A DNA stretch of 64,000 bases from Rhodoplanes sp963840055. GTDB lineage: Bacteria > Pseudomonadota > Alphaproteobacteria > Rhizobiales > Xanthobacteraceae. The stretch lies in assembly GCA_963840055.1 (NCBI GenBank), contig CAWIXM010000032.1, positions 1 to 64,000 on the forward strand, in the 5' to 3' direction. The position numbers and the translations under genes were made by a program. Below, piece after piece: positions 15,954 through 24,275 of this stretch (position 1 is its first letter; the number at the start of each line of letters is the position of its first letter). The notes beneath the pieces were generated by a model. It worked only from the letters and a program-made list of their open reading frames with translations. It was not told the DNA's origin and searched no databases.

Positions 15954-17885
15954 TCAGCGCCCGTCGAGAAGATGCGTCGCGGGGATGAGCATCCGGCAGC
16001 GCACGCCGGTCGGTTCAAAGGTTAACGCGACATCGGCGTCGAGCGCGCGCGACAGGTTCTTTTCCACGACCAGACTGCCGAAGCCGCGGCGGCTCGGCGC
16101 CGTCACGTCGGGGCCGCCATGTTCGGCCCACACGATTTCCACGCCCTCTTTTTCTGCGCCGTCTTTCGCCGCGATTTCCGACGATGGAAGTTTCCGCCAG
16201 ACGACTTCGACGCGTCCCTGCGGCACCGATAACGCGCCGAAGCGCTCGGCGTTCATCGCAAGCTCATGCAGCGCGAGACCGAAGCTCTGAGCCGCGGCAG
16301 GCTTGAGATGAATGGCGGGTCCGGACAAGGTGACGCGATTGGCGGCTCCGTCGAGATACTTCGCGAGCTGCCGGCGCGTAAGATCCTGCAGCGAAGCCCC
16401 ATACCATCCTTCCTGCACCAGCAGATCATGCGACGTGGCGAGCGCCTGCAGCCGGTCGCCAAAGGTTTCGAGAAAGGAATCGATCGTGCCGGCGTGGCGC
16501 GCGGTTTGGCGCGCCATCGATTGAATAACCGCGAGGAGGTTTTTCGAACGATGGGTCAACTCGCGCATAAGCAGGCGCAGATGACCCTCGCTGGTTTTGC
16601 GATCGGTAATGTCGAACAGCGCGCAAGTTACGCCGATAATGTTGCCTTTCTCGTCAGGCAAAGGCTCGACATGGAGATCATAGCAGCGAGTCTTGTCGGC
16701 CTCCTTCACGCTGACTTCGCCATCCTGGCCGTGGCCGCTCGCCAGCGATGCGCGCACGTGCGCGCCGAACTGCTCGCCGCTTTCCGCAGGCAGAATGTCG
16801 GCGACGGTGCGGCCGACAATCTCCTCGACCTCGCGTCCGAACAGCGGATTGCTGATCGAGGTGAAGCGCTGATCGCGATCCTGGGTAAAGAGAGTCACAT
16901 GCGAACCGCGGAGCGCGATCTCATAACATTGGAGAGCGCCGCGCAATTCGTCGGCGAGCCGCCGCTGTTCGCTCTCCAACGAGCGAATGCGCGAAATGTC
17001 GATGGCGACGCCGGTAATCCCGTCGATGGCGCCGTCACGTCCGAGCGACGGCGCAATATGATAGGAGTAATGCGCCTGCCCGCGCGCATCGGCTGAACAT
17101 GCCTCGCAGGTTTCCGACCGACCGGTCGCGAGCACGCGCCGCTTGACGGCGATGACCGCGTCTCTGAGCTCCGCCGGCAGGAGATCGTTATCAGTGCGGC
17201 CGATCATCTCCGCCGCCGCGTCGGCGCTGTTGGGATTGTAGGCCCAGGTGTAGCGCAGCTCCCGGTCCTGGGAGAAAGCGTGGACGTGCGCGCCGCGCAG
17301 CGCCGTTTCGAGGCGCGCCTTCGCCAGCCCCAGTTCGCGCGTCCGTTCTTCGAGCTGCGCCTCAAGCGCAAGCCGGGCCGCCTCGAGTTCAGGCGGGGCC
17401 GCTGCAAGTTCTTGCGGCGTTGTCGGATGATCTGCGGATGCGCGCAGGTCCGGTTCGTTCAGATTCGCGAACCCGACCGCCGCGGCTGGCGCGCTCTGCG
17501 CGAGCTCTCGCCACAAAAGCACGACGACCACACCGCCCAGGATGGCGGCAACGACCTTGGCTGGCAGCACCCATCCAAATGAAGGCGTCTGAGGACCGAA
17601 CACATTCGCGATATGAACCGCCCCGACCAGGAGCAAAAAACCGCCGGACGCCCATGCCATACCCCAATCCTGACTTGGCCAGCCGGAACGTCGTCGAGCG
17701 ATCCATAGAAGGCCGACCAGAACAGCGAAGAGATCGAGGGCAATGCCGACATCTGCCGCGCGCGCCAGCAGGAGGTAAAGACCGCCGGACGCGGCGCATG
17801 CCTCGCCCTCGCATGCGGCCGAGGCGAGCCAATCGAGGGCAACGCTCATCCCTTCCAATCCCATTGTTGCTTGCGCGACAGGCAA
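15954..17885 (-). CDS. HWE-family sensor histidine kinase with PAS domains
   Basis: A 643-aa membrane-associated kinase. Three hydrophobic segments lie in residues about 35-130 (LYLLLARAADVGIALDLFAV, MAWASGGFLLLVGAVHIANV, VVAAILGGVVVVLLW). A coiled linker follows (AAPPELEAARLALEAQLEER), then two PAS modules (around YTWAYNPNSADAAAEMIGRT and FTSISNPLFGREVEEIVGRT). The C-terminal HWE_HK domain has the phospho-acceptor His in LRLLMRELTHRSKNLLAVIQ, the N-box-like ALHELAMNAERFGALS, and the W-x-E signature in VEIVWAEHGGPDVT. HWE kinases are characteristic of alphaproteobacteria and often feed light, redox or general stress pathways. No response regulator is adjacent, so it is an orphan here. The start could be internal at 17849. 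Confidence 0.9.
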   Translation of the reverse strand: MPVAQATMGLEGMSVALDWLASAACEGEACAASGGLYLLLARAADVGIALDLFAVLVGLLWIARRRSGWPSQDWGMAWASGGFLLLVGAVHIANVFGPQTPSFGWVLPAKVVAAILGGVVVVLLWRELAQSAPAAAVGFANLNEPDLRASADHPTTPQELAAAPPELEAARLALEAQLEERTRELGLAKARLETALRGAHVHAFSQDRELRYTWAYNPNSADAAAEMIGRTDNDLLPAELRDAVIAVKRRVLATGRSETCEACSADARGQAHYSYHIAPSLGRDGAIDGITGVAIDISRIRSLESEQRRLADELRGALQCYEIALRGSHVTLFTQDRDQRFTSISNPLFGREVEEIVGRTVADILPAESGEQFGAHVRASLASGHGQDGEVSVKEADKTRCYDLHVEPLPDEKGNIIGVTCALFDITDRKTSEGHLRLLMRELTHRSKNLLAVIQSMARQTARHAGTIDSFLETFGDRLQALATSHDLLVQEGWYGASLQDLTRRQLAKYLDGAANRVTLSGPAIHLKPAAAQSFGLALHELAMNAERFGALSVPQGRVEVVWRKLPSSEIAAKDGAEKEGVEIVWAEHGGPDVTAPSRRGFGSLVVEKNLSRALDADVALTFEPTGVRCRMLIPATHLLDGR

Positions 17886-18129
17886 TAGGCTCCCGGTTCA
17901 TAGCCCTGTGTTGATTTCGGGCAATAAGGGAATCCGCCGCGGCGCTTCGCATCTTCTCGTTTTGGTTGTAGAAATACGCATCCAATGATGATTACGAAAC
18001 AGATCGGTGCGAAATGGAAACGTGGCAGCAAGCTCCCTTTCCCTTTCGCTCGCCCCGCCGGTGCGGAAAATGCACAACTAGGCTGAGCGGAGGCGTGTGC
18101 AAATCAACACAATTTTAAAAAATTTTTGC
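17886..18129. other. 5' flank of the histidine kinase
   Basis: Non-coding stretch expected to contain the kinase promoter. It includes an A/T-rich palindrome (AATTTTAAAAAATTTTTG near 18112-18129), which is conspicuous in this GC-rich DNA. No gene seen. Confidence 0.4.
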
Positions 18130-18255
18130 GGCCAGCGGGAACCAATCACCGAAAAGCTCGTTACGCCACTGACCGGCCGCCATTCCCCCTCCCCCCGTGC
18201 TCGGCCGGCCATCTAAGGCGTGTCTGACTTTTCGTCAGCCACGCCTTTTTCTTTG
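18130..18255 (+). ncRNA. candidate structured small RNA with C-rich loop
   Basis: A hairpin formed by CCGGCCG (about 18171) and CGGCCGG (about 18202) exposes a loop containing CCATTCCCCCTCCCCCCGTG, which is complementary to Shine-Dalgarno sequences. A strong intrinsic terminator follows at 18215-18253, with no upstream rightward protein gene for it to serve. The 5' end is not defined by a promoter I can assign. The inference rests on structure and orphan terminator only. Confidence 0.4.
18215..18253 (+). terminator. intrinsic terminator
   Basis: AAGGCGTGTCTGAC and GTCAGCCACGCCTT form a 14-bp stem (one mismatch) around TTTTC, followed by TTTCTTT. This is a classic rho-independent terminator reading rightward; the only upstream rightward transcript would be the candidate small RNA. 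Confidence 0.8.
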
Positions 18256-18374
18256 TGGCCTTTACGTTATAGTACTTAAAGTTGAAATGCCGACCCCCGG
18301 CTGGCCAATGCCGGCCGAACTTTCGCCCGGAGCAGTAAGCCTCTGCTGGCGCTTTGGCGTCGCCTCAAGGCGCC

Positions 18375-18475
18375 AGAGCGAATTCCGTTCGAACAGAATC
18401 GGAATTCGCTCTGGTTGTCCTTGAGTGGTCGCATTTTCTGCGGCGAACCGGTTCCCACTTCGCCGGAAAATGCTC
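18375..18475 (+). repeat. dispersed ~100-bp repeat, copy 3
   Basis: AGAGCGAATTCCGTTCGAAC ... TTGAGTGGTCGCATTTTCTG ... CGCCGGAAAATGCTC. Lies 96 bp downstream of the sucD stop in the leftward operon, where sucA might have been expected. Confidence 0.9.
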
Positions 18476-18570
18476 GAAGCTGCGTCTCGCCAACACCCCA
18501 GCGGCGCGCGTCAGCATCGGTCTCACCCCAGCTGCTAGCCCCGAGACGACCGCAGCCGGGCGCGTTCCGG

Positions 18571-19455
18571 CTATTTCTTCAACAAATCCACCAAAGTAGT
18601 GCCCAAACGCGCCGGCGATTGCGATACTCGGATGCCGCAGGCCTCCATAATCGCTATTTTCGATGCCGCATCGCCCTTGCCGCCGGAGATGATCGCACCG
18701 GCATGGCCCATCCGACGGCCGGGCGGCGCAGTGCGCCCGGCGATGAACCCGACCACCGGCTTTTTGCGGCCGCGCTTGGCCTCATCGCGGAGGAACTCCG
18801 CCGCCTCTTCCTCGGCCGAGCCGCCGATCTCGCCGATCATGATGATGGATTCGGTGTTGTCGTCGGCAAGAAACATTTCGAGGACGTCGATGAATTCGGT
18901 GCCCTTCACCGGATCGCCGCCAAGCCCGACGGCGGTGGTCTGCCCGAGCCCGACCTGCGTCGTCTGGAACACCGCCTCATAGGTGAGCGTGCCGGAACGG
19001 GAGACAATGCCGCAGCTGCCCGGCTTGAAGATATTGCCCGGCATGATGCCGATCTTGCATTCCCCCGCCGTCATGACGCCGGGACAATTCGGCCCGACGA
19101 GGCGTGACTTCGAGCCGCTCAGCGCGCGCTTGACCCGCACCATGTCGAGCACCGGGATGCCTTCGGTGATGCAGACGATCAGGGGAATTTCGGCGTCGAT
19201 CGCTTCGCAAATGGCGTCGGCGGCGCCGGGCGGCGGCACATAAATCACGGATGCGTCGGCGCCAGTTTTTTCGCGCGCTTCGGCGACGGTGTCGAACACC
19301 GGGAGATTCAGATGGAAGCTGCCGCCTTTGCCGGGCGAGGTGCCGCCGACCATTTTGGTGCCGTAGGCGATGGCGTGCTCGGAATGAAAGGTGCCGTTCT
19401 TGCCGGTGAAGCCCTGGCAGATCACCGTTGTGTTCTTGTCGATGAGAATGGACAT
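18571..19455 (-). CDS. sucD: succinyl-CoA synthetase alpha subunit
   Basis: The 294-aa alpha subunit of succinate-CoA ligase (TCA cycle, substrate-level phosphorylation). The start at 19455 gives the conserved MSILIDKNTTVICQGFTGKN. The CoA-binding Rossmann domain includes GTSPGKGGSFHLNLPVFDTV and VIYVPPPGAADAICEAIDAE. The ligase domain has SRSGTLTYEAVFQTTQVGLG, LGGDPVKGTEFIDVLEMFLA, and the phosphohistidine loop RRMGHAGAIISGGKGDAASK. It is the last gene of zapE-mdh-sucC-sucD in this window. sucA/sucB, often next in relatives, are not present downstream. Confidence 0.97.
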   Translation of the reverse strand: MSILIDKNTTVICQGFTGKNGTFHSEHAIAYGTKMVGGTSPGKGGSFHLNLPVFDTVAEAREKTGADASVIYVPPPGAADAICEAIDAEIPLIVCITEGIPVLDMVRVKRALSGSKSRLVGPNCPGVMTAGECKIGIMPGNIFKPGSCGIVSRSGTLTYEAVFQTTQVGLGQTTAVGLGGDPVKGTEFIDVLEMFLADDNTESIIMIGEIGGSAEEEAAEFLRDEAKRGRKKPVVGFIAGRTAPPGRRMGHAGAIISGGKGDAASKIAIMEACGIRVSQSPARLGTTLVDLLKK

Positions 19456-19526
19456 GGGTTTGCCTTTGACGGTCAACGGAATGAGCGGAACGGGTTGTCA
19501 GCGCGAACGCGGAGCCGCGTCAGCCG

Positions 19527-20693
19527 CTAATCGCCCCGCACCGCCTTGACGATCTTCTGCGCGGCGTCGTCGAGGTCGTCGGCAGAGACGACGTTGAGAC
19601 CGGACTCGGCGATGATCTTCTTGCCGAGATCGACATTGGTGCCTTCGAGCCGGATGACGAGCGGCACCTTCAGTCCGACTTCCTTCACCGCTTCGACCAC
19701 GCCGCCGGCGATCACGTCGCAGCGCATGATGCCGCCGAAGATGTTGATCAGGATGCCTTTCACATTGGGATCGGAGGTGATGATCTTGAAGGCCTCCGTC
19801 ACCCGGTCCTTGCTGGCGCCGCCGCCGACATCGAGGAAGTTCGCCGGCGACTCCCCATAGAGCTTGATGATGTCCATGGTGGCCATCGCGAGACCCGCGC
19901 CGTTGACCATGCAGCCGATGGTGCCGTCGAGCGCGATGTAATTGAGGTCGTGCTTGGAGGCTTCGATCTCCTTCTCGTCCTCCTCGGTCAGATCGCGCAG
20001 CGCGGCGATGTCGGGGTGGCGGTAAAGCGCATTGCCCTCGAACCCGATCTTGGCGTCGAGGCAGATGAGTTGGCCGCTCTTCGTCACCACCAGGGGATTG
20101 ATCTCAAGTAGACTCATGTCCTTGGCGACGAACGCCGAATAGAGTTTCGCCACTAGGCTTTCGGTTTGCTTGGCGAGGTCGCCGGTCAGCTTCAGGGCGC
20201 TCGCGACGCGCCGGCCGTGATGCGGCATGATCCCGGTCGCCGGATCGACAATGACGGTGGCGATCTTCTCCGGCGTGTCTTTTGCGACCTTCTCGATATC
20301 CATGCCGCCCTCGGTCGAAACGACGAAGGCAATCCGCGAGCTTCCCCGGTCGACCAGGGCCGAGAGATAAAACTCGCGGTCGATGGCCGAGCCTTCCTCG
20401 ATATAGAGGCGATGCACTTGCTTGCCGCGCGGCCCCGTCTGGTGGGTGACGAGAATCGAGCCGAGCAGTCGCTTAGCTTCCTTTTCGACATCGTCGATCG
20501 TGCGCACCACCTTGACGCCGCCGGCCTTGCCGCGGCCGCCAGCATGGATCTGCGCCTTAACTACATAAACCGGCCCTTCGATTTGCTGCGTGGCCTTCAC
20601 CGCCTCCTCAATCGAGAAGGCGGCGATCCCACGCGATGTCGGCACGCCGAATTCCCGAAGCACCGCCTTGGCCTGGTATTCATGAATATTCAT
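19527..20693 (-). CDS. sucC: succinyl-CoA synthetase beta subunit
   Basis: The 388-aa ATP-grasp beta subunit. Landmarks are the N-terminus MNIHEYQAKAVLREFGVPTS, VVKAQIHAGGRGKAGGVKVV of the nucleotide-binding fold, the metal/nucleotide segment LLEINPLVVTKSGQLICLDA, and the C-terminal CoA-ligase domain with NGAGLAMATMDIIKLYGESP, FLDVGGGASKDRVTEAFKII and INIFGGIMRCDVIAGGVVEA. Length is normal for the family. A ~70-bp gap separates it from sucD, with which it forms the alpha2beta2 or alpha-beta enzyme. Confidence 0.97.
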   Translation of the reverse strand: MNIHEYQAKAVLREFGVPTSRGIAAFSIEEAVKATQQIEGPVYVVKAQIHAGGRGKAGGVKVVRTIDDVEKEAKRLLGSILVTHQTGPRGKQVHRLYIEEGSAIDREFYLSALVDRGSSRIAFVVSTEGGMDIEKVAKDTPEKIATVIVDPATGIMPHHGRRVASALKLTGDLAKQTESLVAKLYSAFVAKDMSLLEINPLVVTKSGQLICLDAKIGFEGNALYRHPDIAALRDLTEEDEKEIEASKHDLNYIALDGTIGCMVNGAGLAMATMDIIKLYGESPANFLDVGGGASKDRVTEAFKIITSDPNVKGILINIFGGIMRCDVIAGGVVEAVKEVGLKVPLVIRLEGTNVDLGKKIIAESGLNVVSADDLDDAAQKIVKAVRGD

Positions 20694-20812
20694 GGGAAAT
20701 CCCCGCTCCCGTCCGGCGCGGCCGGATCACGATTTGGCGCGTAGATGCAGGCCTGGTGGGAATCCGCCAAGCCCGATCGCGCGCTGGAACCATGCATCAG
20801 TTCTCGGCGCCG

Positions 20813-21779
20813 TCAGGCGGCGAGGTCTGGTGCAATCTTCTTGCATGCCTCGATCAGCCCGTGCACCAACTCGGCCGACTTCTCGAAGGCCGCGCGTTCG
20901 CCGCTGCTGAGGTCGATCTCCACCACCCGTTCAACGCCCTTGGCGCCGATCACCACCGGAACGCCGACATAGATGTCTTTCAAGCCGAATTGGCCATTGA
21001 GATAGGCGGCGCAGGGCACGACCCGCTTTTTGTCCTTGAGATAGCTTTCCGCCATCTCAATCGCCGACGTGGCCGGCGCATAATAGGCCGAGCCGGTCTT
21101 GAGCAGACCCACGATTTCGGCCCCGCCGTTCTGCGTCCGCTCGACGATCGCCTCGATGCGCGCCTGGGTGGTCCAGCCCATATTGACGAGGTCCGGCAAC
21201 GGTATGCCGGCAACCCCCGAATAGCGCACCAGCGGCACCATCGTATCGCCGTGGCCGCCCAGCACGAAGGCGGTCACGTCCTCGACCGACACGTTGAATT
21301 CGTCGGCGAGGAAATGACGGAATCGCGCCGAGTTCGAGCACGCCCGCCATACCGACCACCATCTGCTTGGGCAGGCCGGAATACTTCTGCAGCGCCCATA
21401 CCATGGCGTCGAGCGGATTGGTGATGCAGACGACGAAGGCGCCCGGCGCATATTTGCGGATGCCCGAGCCGACCTGCTCCATGACTTTGAGATTGATACC
21501 GAGCAGATCGTCCCGGCTCATGCCGGGTTTGCGGGGAACGCCGGCGGTGACGATGCAGACGCTTGCACCTTCGATCGCCTCGTAGGAATTGGTGCCTGCA
21601 TAGCGCGCATTGAAGCCGTGCACAGGCGCCGCTTGGGCGATGTCCAAGGCCTTGCCTTGAGGAATTCCCTCCATAATGTCGAATAAGACAACGTCGCCCA
21701 GTTCCCTAAGGCCAATGAGATGCGCCAGCGTTCCACCGATCTGGCCGGCGCCGATCAACGCAATTTTAGGACGTGCCAT
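20813..21779 (-). pseudogene. mdh: malate dehydrogenase, single frameshift
   Basis: NAD-dependent malate dehydrogenase of the LDH/MDH superfamily. From 21779 it reads MARPKIALIGAGQIGGTLAH with the Rossmann glycines, then CIVTAGVPRKPGMSRDDLLG and VVCITNPLDAMVWALQKYSG. After GMAGVL the frame is lost at 21330-21335, where the forward strand has GAGTTC instead of GAGTC. Removing one base restores LDSARFRHFLADEFNVSVED, then FVLGGHGDTMVPLVRYSGVA with the catalytic His, and a normal C-terminus ending EACKKIAPDLAA. Loss of this TCA enzyme beside intact sucCD would be surprising, so I suspect a sequence artefact. First or second gene of the zapE-mdh-sucCD block. Confidence 0.9.
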
Positions 21780-21898
21780 TTGGGGAAAGTCCTTGAGCTG
21801 AAAGACAGCGGGGATTTGCGGGTGTTAGCGGTTTCAGACGGGCCGTTCAAGTCGCGTCGCGAAATTGAATCAGGAATCATTCGACGGACGCTCCGGGG

Positions 21899-23137
21899 TC
21901 AGGTCTCGGCGATACCGGAGGCGCCGCGCTGGCGGTGCGGCAGAGCAAGATAGGCCTCCGACGCCATCTCAACGAGGCGCGAGGCGGTGCGTTTGAACTC
22001 GTGCGCTTCGTAGCCGTCCGTGCCCTGATACAGCTCCGCCGGCTCCGCGTCGGCGGACGCGATCAGTTCGACGGCATAGTCGTACAGCGCATCGACCAGG
22101 ATGATGAAGCGCTTGGCTTCGTTGCGCTGGTCGGCCCGGATCACTGGAATGTGGTCAACCATAAGCGTATGGAATTCCTGCGCGATCCGCAGGTAATCGC
22201 CAGCCCCGAGCGGCTGCCCGCAGAGATCATGAAAAGTGAACCGCGCCGCTCCCATTGCCGCGCGCGGCACCCGAACAATGTGGCCCTTCACGACCAGTTC
22301 GTGGCCGCGGCTCTCGTGACCGTGGGTGACGCGGCGCCAAGTCTCGTCGAGCGCGGCCTTGGCTGACCGGTCGGCGGGAACATGCCAGACCTTCACGCCG
22401 ACGAGCTTTTCCTGCCGGAAATCGGTGCGGGCATCGAGCCGCATCACCTTCACGTGTTCCTTGAGCAGGCGGATGAAGGGAAGGAACAGCGCGCGGTTGA
22501 GGCCGTCCTTGTAGAGATCGTCCGGGGCTACGTTGGAGGTGGCCACCACCACCACGCCGCGGGCGAAGAGCTGCGTGAACAGCCGGCCGAGGATCATAGC
22601 GTCGGCGATGTCGGTGACGTGGAACTCGTCGAAACACAGCACCGTGGCCTGCGCCGCAAGGTCCGCCGCGGTCAGGATGATCGGGTCCTGCTCGGCGATC
22701 GCGCCCGTCTTGACTTTCTGACGATAGGCGTGAACGCGATCATGGACATCCGCCATGAACTCGTGGAAATGGGCGCGCCGCTTTCGCGTCGCGGTACAGG
22801 TCGCAAAAAACAAGTCCATCAGCATGGTCTTGCCGCGGCCGACCTCGCCATAGACATAGAGCCCGCGCACCGGCGTCAACGGCGCCTTCTTCGCGCGCCG
22901 GGAGAACAGCCGCCCCAAGACCGATGACTTGCGCTCGAGCTCATAAGCCTTGAGACGGTCGTGCAGAGCATCAAGCTTGGCGACCACGGCTTCTTGGGCC
23001 AGGTCTCGTTCGATTTCTCCGGCCGCGACGATGGCCGCGTAACGACCGCTGACAGACGTTGGTTTCCCGGCGCGCGCGCGATCCGGGCCGCCTCTTTTTT
23101 TCTGAACGCCGGCAGACAGCGAACGAGTTTCGGTCAC
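21899..23137 (-). CDS. zapE: ZapE/AFG1-like cell division ATPase
   Basis: The 412-aa AFG1-like ATPase (ZapE in enterics, a Z-ring associated protein). Walker A is in RGLYVYGEVGRGKTMLMDLF, followed by the family motif RRAHFHEFMADVHDRVHAYR. Walker B is VLCFDEFHVTDIADAMILGR, and the sensor-like segment is VVVATSNVAPDDLYKDGLNR. The ~70-residue N-terminal lead (SGRYAAIVAAGEIERDLAQE) is normal for the family. It lies 120 bp upstream of mdh in the same orientation, as is common in Hyphomicrobiales. Confidence 0.93.
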   Translation of the reverse strand: MTETRSLSAGVQKKRGGPDRARAGKPTSVSGRYAAIVAAGEIERDLAQEAVVAKLDALHDRLKAYELERKSSVLGRLFSRRAKKAPLTPVRGLYVYGEVGRGKTMLMDLFFATCTATRKRRAHFHEFMADVHDRVHAYRQKVKTGAIAEQDPIILTAADLAAQATVLCFDEFHVTDIADAMILGRLFTQLFARGVVVVATSNVAPDDLYKDGLNRALFLPFIRLLKEHVKVMRLDARTDFRQEKLVGVKVWHVPADRSAKAALDETWRRVTHGHESRGHELVVKGHIVRVPRAAMGAARFTFHDLCGQPLGAGDYLRIAQEFHTLMVDHIPVIRADQRNEAKRFIILVDALYDYAVELIASADAEPAELYQGTDGYEAHEFKRTASRLVEMASEAYLALPHRQRGASGIAET

Positions 23138-23347
23138 GACCGCACCGGATCACTCACATTGTTAGTACACCCGCAATTAGCGGGGGGATGGATGATTCTA
23201 CATACGGCATTGTGCGACGCAACGTCGCGAAGCGAATTTTCCAATCGCATCGGCGCAAGGATGATCGATACAGACAACTATAAAACCCTTTATTTCAATA
23301 ACATGTGCAATTTACCCGAAAGAATAAAGTCGCCTTCGCGGCGGTCC
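23138..23347. other. divergent intergenic region, zapE / GNAT gene
   Basis: A relatively AT-rich stretch (for example TATAAAACCCTTTATTTCAA near 23280) with no coding frame of interest. It should hold the zapE promoter on the leftward strand. Confidence 0.4.
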
Positions 23348-23361
23348 TTGGCATAGATCAA
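23348..23361. promoter_or_regulatory. possible FNR/FixK-type box
   Basis: TTGGCATAGATCAA fits the TTGAT-N4-ATCAA consensus of FNR/FixK regulators with two mismatches in the left half and a perfect right half. It lies about 165 bp upstream of the GNAT gene start at 23526, so the promoter would have to be distal or followed by a leader. Confidence 0.4.
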
Positions 23362-23525
23362 AATCCGCGGCGCGGCGCACGCAAGGCTCATTTGCGCCTA
23401 GAATCATTGCTTAAGATCACTAAATGCTGCATTGCAACAATGGAATCCGGACGGAACGCGTCCGGCGAGGAAATGCGCAGAGGGGACTGCCGGGACACAC
23501 GAAGGTACAGAGCAGGAGACCCCCG

Positions 23526-24134
23526 ATGCACGAAGTCTTTGTAGAAGGCGGCCTAATCCGGAAGTTATGGAGCGTCGAGACGGACGCGTATCGCGACCAT
23601 CTGCTCCGGCTCGACGCTGAAAGCCGTCGTAATCGTTTCGGTGGCGCGATCGCCGACGATATGATTCGCACTTATGCCGCAACGGCGCGCGGCAGCGATG
23701 TCGTCCTCCATGGTTTCTTCGTGGATGGGGTGCTGCGCGGCGTCTCCGATCTGCGCATTATCGGGCCGTTTTACCGGCGCGAGGCGGAAGCCGCCTTTAG
23801 CATTGAGAAGCCGTGGCAGAGCCATGGTATTGGCTCGGCGCTGCTCGAACGCAGCCTCCTCGCCGCGCGCAACCGCGGGATCACGCTCCTGCATGTCTGC
23901 TGTCTTGCGGACAATCAGCGCATGCAGCAGCTCGCCCGCAAGTTCGAAGCCGAACTGACCTTCGATTTCGGCACGGTGATCGGCAAAGTAGAAAACCCGC
24001 AGCCGACGCCCCTGTCGGTGATGCGGGAGCTGGTGGTCGACGGCCACAGCTTCGCCGCCGCTTGTGTCGATTATCAGTCACGGCTGCTAAAGCCAGCAAG
24101 CGCGTTTGCCGTCAAGGCGCCGAGCGCTTCCTAA
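23526..24134 (+). CDS. GNAT-family N-acetyltransferase
   Basis: This 202-aa protein starts at the ATG 23526 (MHEVFVEGGLIRKLWSVETD), preceded by AGGAG. The GNAT fold is indicated by the beta4 segment VLRGVSDLRIIGPFYRREAE, the acetyl-CoA pyrophosphate-binding motif KPWQSHGIGSALLERSLLAA (Q/RxxGxG/A type: QSHGIGSA), and LLHVCCLADNQRMQQLARKF. The substrate cannot be told from the sequence. The ~50-residue extension after the fold is not assigned. Possible oxygen-dependent control through the upstream FNR/FixK-like box. Convergent with the GH13 gene. Confidence 0.85.
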   Translation: MHEVFVEGGLIRKLWSVETDAYRDHLLRLDAESRRNRFGGAIADDMIRTYAATARGSDVVLHGFFVDGVLRGVSDLRIIGPFYRREAEAAFSIEKPWQSHGIGSALLERSLLAARNRGITLLHVCCLADNQRMQQLARKFEAELTFDFGTVIGKVENPQPTPLSVMRELVVDGHSFAAACVDYQSRLLKPASAFAVKAPSAS

Positions 24135-24275
24135 CAAAGCCGAGCGCGAGCGAGGCGGGACGCGGCGAACCGAACAAGCCGCATCCCGTTTCGCCCCCTG
24201 AATGGGAAGGAAACAGACGGCGTGCGCGGCATGACGCCGCTCCCGACGCTCGGTTGGCGATGAGCGCCGGACCGC

